A DNA stretch of 64,000 bases. Source: Urophycis tenuis (lineage: Eukaryota > Chordata > Actinopteri > Gadiformes > Phycidae). Each line of letters opens with the position of its first letter. Position 1 is the stretch's first letter. The DNA lies in NCBI GenBank assembly GCA_036785325.1, contig JAXIVH010000016.1, positions 7,083,044-7,147,043 on the forward strand. Direction: 5' to 3'. Position numbers and translations under genes: made by a program. Below, in pieces: positions 37,101 to 47,569 of the stretch. Below the pieces are notes generated by a model that was not told where the DNA came from, did not search any database, and saw only the letters and a list, made by a program, of their open reading frames with translations.

Positions 37101-40100
37101 CCATAATACACTGAACAGACCATAATACACTAATGCAGAGCTGTTCCTTTACTGTTGGATTGACCAAGCATCAGTCTGTGTTGGTAATGAATAGAGCTGT
37201 TCCTTTACTGTTGGAATGACCCAGGATCAGTCTGTGTTGGTAATGAATAGAGCTGTTCCTTTACTGTTGGACTGACCCAGGATCAGTCTGTGTTGGTAAT
37301 GAATAGAGCTGTTCCTTTACTGTTGGAATGACCCAGGATCAGTCTGTGTTGGTAATGAATAGAGCTTTTCCTTTACTGTTGGACTGACCCAGGATCAGTC
37401 TGTGTTGGTAATGAAAAGAGCTGTTCCTTTACTGTTGGACTGACCCAGGATCAGTCTGTGTTGGTAATGAATAGAGGATCACACTGAAGAGGCCTGAGTG
37501 CATGCATACATTACATACATTAGCCATTACACGTCTAAACACAAACACATGTAACATCTGTTTGGACATGACTCACCCTGTAACACATTTAAAACCACTG
37601 ATTCAACTGCTAACTCATGATACAACAACCAATGAAATAATGACATCTAAAACAAGGTTGTATATTTACACCATACAAGGTGTGAAACAGGTGTACAGAG
37701 CTCTAGTTGCGAGGCTGGTTCTATGTGCCCGGTGTGCTAAAGGGAAAAGTGGTTCTAGAAACAGAATCACAACACTGTGCAACTCTGCAGCCCGGAATGC
37801 TGAACCAGCAGAAACATCTGGGAGCAATTTCTCTCTCTACAGAACATCTCTACCCCCCACCAGTCACACACAGACGCATGCAACACAGCCATTGTGGAAC
37901 TGACCAATAGGAGGAGGGGAGTGTTGTTTTGCAGGAAGCTATTGTTACATAGCATTTGTTTATGTGGAGTGAAACTTGATGAATAATGATGGACACCAGA
38001 CAGACAAAATTCCGTCAGCCTGCACACGGCTGTTCTGGTGAACTATGTACAGGACAGAAAGGGTTCTGGACTCCAGGCTGCCAAGATAGAACACTTCGTT
38101 CTCTGGTCTAGCCCTCACCCCCTCACGTCGTAAAGCTCCAGATGGTTTTTATGATCGTCTCTACCAAGGACCCATCAGCCTCCACTGCAGAAGAACTAGT
38201 CCATGAGGCTAGTCTGAAGGCTGTGATTGGTCAGCTCACCAACAGCAGCCTGAGGCTGCTCATTGGTCTCCTAGCCAAACTGTTCCTCTCCTCCTTCTCT
38301 TCCACTAGCTGCTCCTCTCCTCCTGCTCTTCCACTAGCTGCTTCTCTCCTCCTGCTCCTCCACTAGCTGCTCCTCTCCTCCTTCTCTTCCACTAGCTGCT
38401 CCTCTCCTCTTTCTCTTCCACTAGCTGCTCCTCTCCTCTTTCTCTTCCACTAGCTGCTCCTCTCCTCCTTCTCGTCCACTAGCTGCTCCTCTCCTCCTTC
38501 TCTTCCACTAGCTGCTCCTCTCCTCCTTCTCTTCCACTAGCTGCTCCTCTCCTCTTTCTCTTCCACTAGCTGCTCCTCTCCTCAAAACTACTGCAACTAC
38601 TAGTAAACAAAACACACCTCCTGCTGATAGACTTAGTTCCTGGGGTCGTTCACGTGATACCTCCAGTCCTGACCTCTGACCCTTGAGTCTTATAGTATGT
38701 GTGGGTCAGGTGGGGTGCGTGTGCTGATGCATTAACATTCCTCCGAAACCTCCTTCCCTTACGGTGGGCTCTGTTCAAGGCCTACAGCCGCTGTAACACT
38801 GACTCAGGAGGCATCCAGACACTGACACTGAATCAGGAGGCCTCTGTAACACTGAATCAGGAGGCCTCTGTAACACTGAATAAGGAGGCCTCTGTAACAC
38901 TGAATCAGGCGGCCGCTGTAACACTGATTCAGGAGGCCTCTGTAACACTGAATAAGGAGGCCTCTGTAACACTGAATCAGGCGGCCGCTGTAACACTGAT
39001 TCAGGAGGTCGCTGTAACACTGAATCAGGAGGCCTCTGTAACACTGAATCAGGAGGCCTCTGTAACACTGAATCAGGAGGCCTCTGTAACACTGAATCAG
39101 GAGGCCGCTGTAACACTGAATCAGGAGGCCTCTGTAACACTGAATCAGGAGGCCTCTGTAACACTGAATCAGGAGGCCTCTGTAACACTGAATCAGGAGG
39201 CCTCTGTAACACTGAATCAGGAGGTTGCTGTAACACTGAATCAGGAGGTTGCTGTAACACTGAATCAAGAGGCCTCTGTAACACTGAATCAAGAGGCCTC
39301 TGTAGCACTGAATCAGAAGGCCTCTGTAACACTGAATCAGAAGGCCTCTGTAACACTGAATCAGAAGGCCTCTGTAACACTGAATCAGGGGGCCTCTGTA
39401 ACACTGAATCAGGAGGCCTCTGTAACAGTGAATCAGGAGGCCTCTGTAACAGTGAATCAGGAGGCCTCTGTAACACTGAATCAGTAGGCCTCTGTAACAC
39501 CGAATCAGGAGGCCTCTGTAACACTGAATCAGGAGGCCTCTGTAACAGTGAATCAGGAGGCCGGTGTAACACTGAATCAGTAGGCCTCTGTAACACCGAA
39601 TCAGGAGGCCTCTGTAACACTGAATCAGGAGGCCTCTGTAACACTAAATCAGGAGGCCTCTGTAACACTGAATCAGGAGGCCGCTGTAACACTGAATCAG
39701 GAGGCCTCTGTAACACTGAATCAGGAGGCCTCTGTAACACTGAATCAGGAGGCCTCTGTAACACTGAATCAGGAGGCCTCTGTAACACTGAATCAGGAGG
39801 CCGGTGTAACACTGAATCAGGAGGCTTCTGTAACACTGAATCAGGAGGCCTCTGTAACACTGAATCAGGAGGCCTCTGTAACACTGAATCAGGAGGCCTC
39901 TGTAACACTGAATCAGGAGGCCTCTGTAACACTGAATCAGGAGGCCTCTGTAACACTGAATCAGGAGGCCGGTGTAACACTGAATCAGGAGGCCGGTGTA
40001 ACACTGAATCAGGAGGCTTCTGTAACACTGAATCAGGAGGTACCAAGCACCAGGCGTTAAGTCGTATATCACTGGGAGCCGACAGGTTTTCATTTCCTGT

Positions 40101-41122
40101 CACGGGACATCACTGTGCTCTCTCCCTGAGGTGGAACGTCTTCCCTGTGTTTGGTACTGAGCTGGGGTTAGCCAGCTGCCACCTGCCTGCTATCTGTTAA
40201 ACTGGTCCATTCTAATAGATCAATAAAAATGTTAGTTGTTCACACATCACTGATTTAGTGCACTAATTGATGTTTTCTAAAGATATTGATCAATATGATC
40301 ACATGACTTTATGGAAGAATACGTCACGTGGTCTCTCCTGGTGATTGAGTCAATGTGGTTCTCGTGCTAATACTGACGACCGGCGCGGCGGTCAGCTAAC
40401 GTCTGCTATTCTGCCGGGTCATGCTACGCCAGCAGCCAATGGGAGCTGCAGCTGGGCTCTGGCGCCTGGTCACATGGTGTTGGTCACATGGTTGGTCATG
40501 TGGAGGGGCTTTGGGTGCCGGTCAGATGTATCAATCGCCTCGTATCCACTGGTCCATAACTCATGGTCTATTAGTCTGATCTGACGCTCTGGAGACATTA
40601 GCCAGAGGCATTAGGCATTAGGCAGAGGCCAGGCACCAAGTGCCCTGGGTGTAGAACCAACACACACTGCCCTGGGTGTAGAACCAACAGACACTGCCCT
40701 GGGTGCAGAACCAACACACACTGTTAACGACCAGAGGGGAAACCGCCCGGTAGTCAAATATGGAGCAGTTGAAAACCAGCTGAGATATGAACCAGAGTAG
40801 TGCTTCCATATTTCCATACTTTCCTTTTTTGTATTTTCTAACTGCTTTGGCAGTGTAAATGTTTATTGTCAACGCCAACAAAGCATAAAAACACTAACCA
40901 GCTGAGGCTCCTAACTAGCCACCAGCTAGATCCAGACCCCACGCCCAGATCTCACCAGGGGTCCCAGAGAGGCAGGCCTTGGCCCCAGTGAGGGTCAGGA
41001 GCCCCCCTGCCTTCAGGTGGTGTGCAGCTAACTGGCTGGAGATGGTAGAGGTCCACACACTCTGCTTCCACATCAGGTCGGAGTTCTTAAACAGGTCTGA
41101 ACACACACACACACGCACACGC

Positions 41123-41158
<36 letters not shown>

Positions 41159-41725
41159 TATATTGTTGTCAGGAGACATCAATCAGATGATGATTAACTT
41201 CATTGCAAACAAACAGCTTGAACTCTGACCTTTGGAGCTGCACTTTCCCCCCGCCCAGCCGCCCGCCACGCAGAAAATGGCGTCCACCTTCTGTTGCCCT
41301 AGCAACTGGGCCACGTCTGCTGTGACCTGCAGAACAGAGTGGGGTGCTGTGATAGTCCACTGGCATAACGGCAGCGGCTGGGAGACGGGGCCCAGGCGTG
41401 TTCAGGGGACGGCCCTACCTGGCCCGCCTGCTCGCTGAAGGACTCCGACATCTTCACCAGCACGTTCTCATCCGCCTCCTCATTGGCAGCCATGTCGATG
41501 CAGGCCACCCACTGAGGAGCAGGAGTCCACACCAGGCGAACAACACATGATGACACTGTATTGATTCTACATGGGACCATGATGGATACTGCCGTCTCCT
41601 GATTGACAGCACACATGGCAGAAGCGGACGGAGGCACTCACCCATCCTTTGGACCTGAAGTGTTGCACCACGTGGGAGCCCAGAGCCCCCCTTCCTCCAT
41701 ACACGATAGCCCGGGGAGACGCCAT
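34027..41725 (-). CDS. qdpr: qdpr, quinoid dihydropteridine reductase, complete seven-exon coding region
   Basis: Minus-strand join of 41725-41642, 41511-41419, 41326-41230, 41096-40956, 36765-36657, 36027-35944 and 34129-34027. All six introns are GT-AG, phases agree at every junction, and the total is 711 nt (236 aa plus TAG); as I recall, the human protein is 244 aa. The enzyme is a cytosolic short-chain dehydrogenase/reductase that uses NADH to regenerate tetrahydrobiopterin from quinonoid dihydrobiopterin, the cofactor of the aromatic amino acid hydroxylases. Visible features are the Rossmann glycine motif VYGGRGALGS (residues 8-17), Asp34 after the second strand (expected to bind NADH adenosine), VDAIFCVAGGWAGG, LMWKQSVWTSTISS, the catalytic YGMAK (Tyr143, Lys147), LPVTLDTPMNRK and RPVTGSLVQLITT near the C-terminus. 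No frameshift or stop is seen. Its neighbour ldb2 lies downstream on the same strand. Family identity is very secure; the oddity is the splice-site minisatellites around exon 5. Confidence 0.97.
34445..35790. repeat. 39-bp minisatellite, about 28 regular copies plus a decayed tail, qdpr intron 6
   Basis: Units run CACACTATTCTACACTACAG then ACCCACTATTATACACAAC. The regular part ends near 35530 and decayed shorter units reach 35790. The 13-codon period gives a long open frame on the plus strand that is not a gene. Confidence 0.95.
35944..36027 (-). CDS. qdpr: qdpr coding exon 6
   Basis: This 84-bp exon has acceptor ccatcag and donor TCTGA|gtaagg. It encodes VTLDTPMNRKFMPDADFGSW then TPLEYVS, strongly conserved in the family. 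The final Glu codon is completed in exon 7. Confidence 0.95.
36083..36656 (-). repeat. 36-bp minisatellite made of qdpr exon 5 splice donors
   Basis: About 15 head-to-tail units abut exon 5. On the minus strand each unit ends CTATCCTACC|GTAAG, matching the exon's own end ATCCTACC|GTAAGTA. About nine copies keep GTAAGT exactly and the others read GTAAGA, GTAAGG or GTAAAT. Variant units recur in the same order, so blocks of four units were themselves duplicated. Confidence 0.93.
36657..36765 (-). CDS. qdpr: qdpr coding exon 5, catalytic Tyr/Lys exon
   Basis: This 109-bp exon has acceptor tctgttccag and donor CCTACC|gtaagta. It encodes MVGYGMAKAAVHQLCRSLAE and then KNSGLPADATAVAIL, so it holds the SDR catalytic pair Tyr143 and Lys147. 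It is embedded between two tandem arrays: on the 3' side a 36-bp repeat that copies its last 8 exon bases and the donor, and on the 5' side a repeat of about 20 bp that copies its acceptor. Use of any downstream donor copy would place TAA in frame right after Pro (CTA CCG TAA). Confidence 0.95.
36766..37133 (-). repeat. about 20-bp minisatellite carrying the qdpr exon 5 acceptor sequence
   Basis: On the minus strand the unit is TGTATTATGGTCTGTTCCAG, with 17-20 bp variants, about 19 copies, and the last one runs into the real acceptor TCTGTTCCAG|GTATGG. The repeat therefore includes the splice acceptor of exon 5. Confidence 0.9.
37138..37478. repeat. 56-bp minisatellite, six copies, qdpr intron 4
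   Basis: Units begin GAGCTGTTCCTTTACTGTTG and contain GGATCAGTCTGTGTTGGTAA; they are nearly identical. Confidence 0.92.
38282..38584. repeat. 29-bp pyrimidine-rich minisatellite, qdpr intron 4
   Basis: Units contain CTGCTCCTCTCCTCCTTCTC followed by TTCCACTAG, about ten copies. Confidence 0.9.
38790..40040. repeat. 24-bp minisatellite, about 50 copies, qdpr intron 4
   Basis: The core is CTGTAACACTGAATCAGGAG plus GCCT. Because 24 is a multiple of three and the unit lacks stops, it leaves a 442-codon open frame on the minus strand (PPDSVLQR repeated) and others on both strands. These are repeat artefacts. Confidence 0.95.
40050..40950. other. unique part of qdpr intron 4
   Basis: Between the 24-bp array and exon 4; a short triplicated CTGCCCTGGGTGTAGAACCA unit occurs at 40640-40720. 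Confidence 0.6.
40956..41096 (-). CDS. qdpr: qdpr coding exon 4
   Basis: This 141-bp exon has acceptor gtgttcag, preceded by a CA/TG microsatellite in the intron, and donor CCTG|gtgaga. It encodes residues 92-139, including DLFKNSDLMWKQSVWTSTIS and GGLLTLTGAKACLSGTPG. Both end codons are split and complete correctly with exons 3 and 5. It is followed by a 4.2-kb intron filled with minisatellites. Confidence 0.96.
41100..41155. repeat. (CA)n next to the qdpr exon 4 acceptor
   Basis: On the transcribed strand this is a GT repeat that supplies the tract before the acceptor GTGTTCAG. Confidence 0.95.
41230..41326 (-). CDS. qdpr: qdpr coding exon 3
   Basis: Thirty-two codons plus one base, acceptor gttctgcag and donor AAAG|gtcaga. 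It encodes VTADVAQLLGQQ, then KVDAIFCVAGGWAGGKCSSK. The Asp codon at its end is completed by exon 4. The coding DNA contains GTTGCCCTAGCAAC (41293-41306), which resembles an RFX X-box and is probably coincidental. Confidence 0.96.
41419..41511 (-). CDS. qdpr: qdpr coding exon 2
   Basis: Thirty-one codons, phase 0 at both ends, acceptor ctcctcag and donor CAG|gtaggg. It encodes WVACIDMAANEEADENVLVK and then MSESFSEQAGQ, the second beta strand with the NADH-selecting Asp (residue 34) and the following helix. Confidence 0.96.
41642..41725 (-). CDS. qdpr: qdpr coding exon 1
   Basis: Twenty-eight codons, starting MASPRAIVYGGRGALGS and ending KGW before the donor GG|gtgagt. The start is the only ATG just upstream of the glycine-rich nucleotide-binding loop. 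A pyrimidine-rich acceptor-like sequence (ctctctccag, boundary at 41742) lies 17 nt upstream of the ATG, so the 5' UTR is probably split and a further non-coding exon lies to the right. Confidence 0.96.
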
Positions 41726-42008
41726 GCTAGAGAGAGATGGTGCTGGAGAGAGAAGTCAGGACAGCAATGAGGACTGAGAGAGAATGAGGGAGGGAGAGAG
41801 AGAGAGAGGGAGAGGGAGAGAGAGAGAGAGAGGGAGGGGGAGGGGGAGAGAGGGAGGGTGGGGAGAGACAAGAGGCGGAGCCCGGGTGAGGGAGCAACAG
41901 GTTTCTTTGTGCGACCCAATCACAGCTCAGGATGAAGAGGGCGGTCCAAAGATAGATACGATGACGTCCTGTTATTGGTCAGCCTCCAGCCAATATGCCA
42001 CAGCATCC

Positions 42009-42043
<35 letters not shown>
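42009..42043. repeat. (CTGT)n microsatellite
   Basis: About nine tetranucleotides upstream of qdpr exon 1. Confidence 0.94.
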
Positions 42044-42044
<1 letters not shown>

Positions 42045-42761
42045 GGCCTGATGTCACCAACAGTTTGGAATAATCAGGATATGGCTCCAGAGGCTTTTAA
42101 CAGTTGTAGAAGTGTTCTTGTTATTAGTGCAGAGTAGGCAGTATTGAGCCCTTGGGTGAAGATGAAATAATAAATGCTGTTGGGTGGTACAGTAGAAGGC
42201 ATACTGTAGTACTACTCGTAATGTAGAACTAGAGCCATTACTACTACTACTACTAGAACTGTAGTAACAATAGTACAGTAGTCCTAGTGCTCCTGTAGTA
42301 CCAGAACTACTGTAGTACTAGTATCAGTCTCTGTAGTCAACCGACTGTGTCGACTATATTCATCATTATATTGCTTTTCTATTCGCAACATCACCACATC
42401 TCATGTTACGTCCCCACACATCACGTTAAACATCCCAGACGTTATGAATGCAGACATGTATGCTTGAATGAATGAACGCGTGAACGAGTGACAGCTTGGT
42501 TAGCATGTAAGCTAACAGACAGATGGTGGTTAGAATGACAGCACCTGAGGCCAGAGGGACAGCACTGGGAGTGTAGCAGTACGGAGTTTAGCAGCAGTAC
42601 GTAGTGTAGCAGGACGTAGTAGTCGTATATGCTAACAGCTGGTAGCACACATACTAACGCTAGCCTCCAGGTGACTGTGATAATTACAGCTCGGTGACAA
42701 CATGACACTAACATGTTCACCCTCGTGTAGTCCACGTATCGAGGAAACAGGAACAACTCAC

Positions 42762-42910
42762 CAGGGACGCGACGACGAGAGAGATATGATAGAGCTGTGA
42801 TAGATCTGTGATAGAGAGATGTGATAGAGCTGTGATATAGTGATCACTGGAGGAGAGCCGCCGCTGGGGGGCGCTGCTCTCAACCTGGACGGACTTCTCA
42901 TTCATCTAAG
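42762..42910 (-). other. candidate non-coding first exon of qdpr
   Basis: A GC-rich stretch ends in a good donor, CCCTG|gtgagt (exon edge at 42762), about 1 kb upstream of the acceptor-like ctctctccag next to the qdpr ATG. If spliced, it would form most of the 5' UTR. An ATG at 42905 opens a frame (MNEKSVQVES) that would be out of frame with qdpr after splicing, so transcription probably starts downstream of it or it is a short upstream ORF. This rests only on splice motifs and position. Confidence 0.4.
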
Positions 42911-42998
42911 GCTGGTTAACACGCCGGGGCTTTATTTGGCCCGCGAGAGCTAAAAAAAAGCACATGCTGATTCACAGCGTACCGTACAGCGGCCATCA

Positions 42999-43017
42999 AC
43001 TACATCTCCCACAATGC
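42999..43017 (+). promoter_or_regulatory. ZNF143/THAP11-type promoter motif (SBS)
   Basis: ACTACATCTCCCACAATGC matches the vertebrate promoter motif ACTACAnnTCCCAnnATGC bound by ZNF143 with THAP11/HCFC1. It lies about 100 bp upstream of the candidate qdpr first exon, next to GC-rich sequence with GGCCCGCGAG, which supports this being the qdpr core promoter. Confidence 0.65.
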
Positions 43018-43379
43018 ATTGGAATGTTGATCCGCTGAATCCATATGTATGTACATATTTGTACACTTAGAATGAAAATTAAATAGTAAATAATAATCAA
43101 ATGTAGAGTCAGTTATTTAACAATATGTTAAGGAGTAGTTAAATGTATATAGTCTTACAGCTACAACCGGCCCTTTGAGGGCAAACGTAACGCTGATGTC
43201 GCCAGGGGTGAAAAGTAGTTTGACACTGATCTAACATCATCACACACCTCACCCCTAACATTTCGCATGGTCATATTATACATAATTTATATTATGCATA
43301 GTATACATATAAACAACAAGGTATGAACAATATAGATACATTTCTGTCTATTTGTTTACATTCAGATAGGATCAACACG

Positions 43380-43675
43380 TAACGTCTGTAACCTGGTACA
43401 TATCACCTAACACATGGAAATATGATCAATAACATGTAACGTCTATAACCTGGTACATACACCTATCACTAACCTAACACATGGAAATATGATCAATAAC
43501 ATGTAACGTCTGTAGCCTAAACCTATCGCTAACCTAACATATTGAAATGTGATCAATAACATAAAACGTCTATAACCTAGTACATAAACCTATCACTAAC
43601 CTAACATATTGAAATATGATCAATAACATGTAACGTCTTTAACCTGGTACATAAACCTATCACTAACGTAATACC
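43380..43675. repeat. about 68-bp minisatellite, 4-5 copies
   Basis: Units contain AAATATGATCAATAACATGT and AACGTCTATAACCTGGTACA. Confidence 0.9.
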
Positions 43676-43902
43676 AACACAAAGGGTTAATCCGAAGCGA
43701 ACCTTTTCCCATCCGGCGTCCCCTCGATGACCACTAGATGTCGTCCTGTCACCACATCGTGTTGGAGTAGGTCAGTGTTTTAGTCGCTCTGAGTTTTAGT
43801 TTGGAAAAGCATGAGATTCATATACCAACCGTGACCAAACCCACATGAACAAGTGGTGAGATTGTACATTACTCAGTGAGTAAGTCTACTGGAGCTGATT
43901 GG

Positions 43903-43955
43903 ACCTTGAATTTCCCCCAGGGATCAATAAAGAATTTTGAATCTTGAATCTTGAA
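43903..43955 (+). mobile_element. LINE 3'-end relic
   Basis: TTGAATTTCCCCCAGGGATC, AATAAAG and a (TTGAATC) tail are the conserved 3' end of fish CR1/Rex1-type LINEs. Nothing of the coding part is visible upstream, so it is a severely 5'-truncated insertion. Confidence 0.6.
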
Positions 43956-43959
43956 ACAC

Positions 43960-45190
43960 AACAGAGCTACAATACATGAAGGCGAGGTTGTAGCATCAGG
44001 ACAGGATGCTACGACCGATAGCAGGCGTGTGGCCGACAGTGGAGGTTGTAACAGAGATACCCTTAAAGTGGATTATAAACACTGGTATTGGTTTCAGTTG
44101 TCAACTGTATTAGAGGTAAGCTACAGCCTACTTGATGTCAGCCATGTTGGATACAAGCAGAGTGTGTCTGGGTGAGGAATGAGGGATGAGAGAGGGCAGG
44201 GAGAAGGGGGAATGAGAGCAGGAAGAGCGGCAGAAGGAGAGATAAGAGGAAAGAAAGATAACGAAAGGGAGGATGGAGGGAGGGAAAGATGGGAGGAGAG
44301 GCAGGGAGGGGGGAGGTATAGGAGGGAGGGTGGGAGATTGAGAGTGGAACAGAGACGGAGGCTATGCAGAGGTTTGAGGCTGTGATTATAGAGAGATTGG
44401 GGTGAACTCTCAGGGAACAGGGCTGTCTGCAGGCTGCTTATTGAAGTTTACTTTCACGGGCGTCGGGAACCAATCAGGACAGAGCAGAAGACAATCATTG
44501 TGGAGATTGCTCCAGCTGGGTCTAGAGCCAGGGGTCTAGAGCCAGGGGCCCAGAACCACCTCCATGGCTCCCCTCTGGTCCCCAGTCTTCAGCACACATC
44601 CTGTCTCCATAAACTACCATCTGAGTGGAGAGATAACTATAGTCCATGAACTACAGTCGCTCCTACTAGCAAGTCTACCTTGCTGATTGAGAACAACAAA
44701 CTACAGTTTGTAGTCGAAACCACATTCAAAATGACAAACAATTGTCTATAAAGTAGAGTATTAGAAACTACAGTTTAGTCTCTAAACTACAGCCTATGAA
44801 GTAGATATGTGGCCTCTAGACCAGCTGTAGGCCAGCACTCAGAAGACTCAGAACACACAAAACAAACCAGACTGGAGCTCCTTGATATCAAACATCATCT
44901 GAAATAGGCTGATTCTATCAAACATGTCGACAATGAAAAATGTTTATTTTCTGACCGCTCGGTTATTTCCAACAAAATGACAAAATAATGATTTGGGCTA
45001 GAAAGATGAAAGGGTTAGGAAGGGTTTTCCTGCAGATGAGGAGCCCAGATTAAGGCTCTCTCTGAGTGTCTTCCTTCAGGCCAAGGAGACGTTTTGAACG
45101 CTCCTTCCTCATCAGTGACACCGAGATGAAGAGGAACCCTCCGGTGTCATGGAGCGGCCAAAAGGCAGAGCAGAGTTATTAGTTCAGTTC
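43960..45190. other. intergenic sequence, no gene seen
   Basis: Includes a GA-rich tract at 44165-44350. No splice-bounded coding segment is recognised. Confidence 0.5.
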
Positions 45191-45195
45191 AAAAT

Positions 45196-45233
45196 GTGTG
45201 TGTCTGTGTGTGTGCGTGTGCGTGTGCGTGTGC

Positions 45234-45286
<53 letters not shown>

Positions 45287-45857
45287 TGTGTGTATGTGTC
45301 TGCTTATCAATCAGCAAGAAGATTTGTGTTTAGATGGAATATTCTGGAAATCTCCCAGTTCCTTCAATGTAGCGCCTGAAAGTTCACTTGAACCTATGTT
45401 TGAAATCTATCAACCCAACGTCACTGGCTCATGTTGAAGCTAATGATGCCAGCTAGTCCATGAGCCCATCGATAGCCCAGCAGAACCCTTTCTGCTGACC
45501 CTCTGGTTGGGAAAATCTGATATTTCTGAAGTGAAATCCATTTCTGAAGCACTCTCTTTCTGGAGAGTGTGTGTCTTTATGTCTTTATACTTTATCAGCT
45601 TTGAGAGCTCGTCAACCAGAAAGTAACTGGGATGCTTTATAAGGAATAAGAGACCAAAACACTTAAAAGCGAAGACAGTAAAAAGGTAAACTGAGATAAG
45701 TAATGCTCCTCAAGGCAGAAGAAGCAGAATTCACCCAGCGAGGAGAGAAGGCTCCTCAGGACCTTCCTCCAGGGATCAGACGCTGCATCATCTCCTCGCC
45801 TGGAGAGGGAGTGTTTGTGAAGCAGAGAGATGATGGATGGATTGAAGGCATAAGGGG

Positions 45858-45909
<52 letters not shown>

Positions 45910-45944
45910 AGTGTGTGTGTGTGTGTGTGTCTGTGTGTGTGTGT

Positions 45945-46007
<63 letters not shown>

Positions 46008-46144
46008 AGTGTGTGTGTGTGTCTGTGTCTGTGTGTGTGTGTGTGTGTGTGTATGTGTGTCTGTGTGTGGGAGTGTGTGTGTGTGTGTGTCTGTGTGTGG
46101 GAGTGTGTGTGTGTGTGTGTGTGTCTGTGTGTGGGAGTCTGTGT

Positions 46145-46205
<61 letters not shown>

Positions 46206-46221
46206 TGTGTGTCTGTGTATG

Positions 46222-46253
<32 letters not shown>

Positions 46254-46409
46254 GGTGTGTGTGTGTGTGTGTGTGTCTGTGTGTCTGTGTATGCGTGTGT
46301 GCGTGTCTGCGTGTGTGTGTGTGTGTATGTGTGTCTGTGTGTCTATGTATGCGTTTGTGCGTGTCTGCGTGTGTGTGGGTGTGTCTGTGTGTCTGTGTAT
46401 GCGTGTGTG

Positions 46410-46446
<37 letters not shown>

Positions 46447-46482
46447 GTATGTGTGTTTGTCTGTGTGTGTGTGTGTGTGTGC
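45196..46482. repeat. two (GT)n fields
   Basis: GT/GCGT at 45196-45300 and a 620-bp interrupted GT field at 45861-46482, separated by about 560 bp of unique sequence. Confidence 0.95.
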
Positions 46483-46620
46483 GCACTACTAGTACTACTA
46501 TAACTACAGCCCCTACAGTACTACATTACTCGTAGTACTACATTGCTCGTAGTACTGCAGTAATACTATTGTTACTTGTGCTGCAGTACTAGTAGTACTA
46601 CAGTACTTCAGGTACTACAT
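46483..46620. repeat. TACTA/GTAGTACTAC low-complexity patch
   Basis: Repeats of ACTAGTAGTACTACA right of the GT field. Confidence 0.8.
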
Positions 46621-46785
46621 GAGTGCTAAAGTAATAATACACATATCAAATGTGAGATATCTATGGGAATATGAAAGATTGGTTCAGTCTCCAGGAGATT
46701 ATAATCTAATGAGATCTCTGCCTCAGACTCCTCTGATCTCTGGATGTATTTTACAGTTAGCTCAAATGAAACTCTATTCTGACAA

Positions 46786-46853
46786 GTGTACTTATTACAA
46801 GTCGCTTTGGATAAAAGCGTCTGCTAAATGCCCTAAATGTAAATGTAAATGTT
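46786..46853 (-). mobile_element. fragment of the same dispersed repeat, opposite orientation
   Basis: GCTTTGGATAAAAGCGTCTG then CTAAATGCCC followed by TAAATG repeats is the reverse complement of the head at 49934. Only about 70 bp of similarity is evident. Confidence 0.65.
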
Positions 46854-47017
46854 AAGGAGTGTGGTTAAACCATGCCAGTCCTTTCTTTAACTTCATCCTC
46901 CATGTCGTTCCTCTGACCCCAAGCCTTCTACAGGCCTTCTGCCCAGGTGCTCCTGAGGTTTGAGGTAATACGGTATCATTTCATCAATACCTGCCTCTGC
47001 TCTGTTGTAACGACCAG

Positions 47018-47385
47018 GAGAACCAGCAGGCCCCTGAAGACCAGCAGGCCCCTGAAGACCAGCAGGCTTCTGAGGACCAGCAGGCTTCTGAAGACCAGCA
47101 GGCTTCTGAAGACCAGCAGGCCCCTGAAGACCAGCAGGCTTCTGAGGACCAGCAGGCCCCTGAAGACCAGCAGGCTTCTGAGGACCAGCAGGCCCCTGAA
47201 GACCAGCAGGCTTCTGAGGACCAGCAGGCCCCTGAAGACCAGCAGGCTTCTGAGGACCAGCAGGCTTCTGAGGACCAGCAGGCTTCTGAGGACCAGCAGG
47301 CTTCTGAGGACCAGCAGGCCCCTGAGGACCAGCAGGCCCCTGAAGACCAGCAGGCTTCTGAAGACCAGCAGGCTTCTGAGGGAAA
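47018..47385. repeat. 18-bp minisatellite GACCAGCAGGCTTCTGAG, about 20 copies
   Basis: CCCCTGAA and TTCTGAG variants alternate. The minus strand reads as collagen-like GPAGLQKPAGLQ, but there is no signal peptide or exon structure. A CA run follows at 47399-47488 and a 16-G run at 47535-47550. Confidence 0.93.
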
Positions 47386-47396
47386 TCACTGCTCAC

Positions 47397-47489
<93 letters not shown>

Positions 47490-47569
47490 GCTTGTTTAAA
47501 GCGTACAAATGAGGAAACACAATATCTAGATTCAGGGGGGGGGGGGGGGGAAGTCATAGAGCGGTCCTC

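Noticed and set aside
38775..40103. 442-codon minus-strand frame of PPDSVLQR repeats
   Set aside because: A 24-bp tandem repeat inside qdpr intron 4; the other strand and frames are open too.
42717..42905. Minus-strand frame MNEKSVQVES as an N-terminal extension of qdpr
   Set aside because: Splicing from its donor to the acceptor next to the qdpr ATG would put it out of frame, so it is kept only as a candidate 5' UTR exon.
44179..44385. Arg/Glu/Gly-rich plus-strand frame
   Set aside because: A purine-rich low-complexity tract without homology or splice support.
46893..47486. Collagen-like minus-strand frame (GPAGLQKPAGLQ repeats)
   Set aside because: It is the 18-bp minisatellite read in frame, with a poly-CV segment from a CA run at its N-terminus. 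There is no strict Gly-X-Y periodicity, exon structure or signal peptide.
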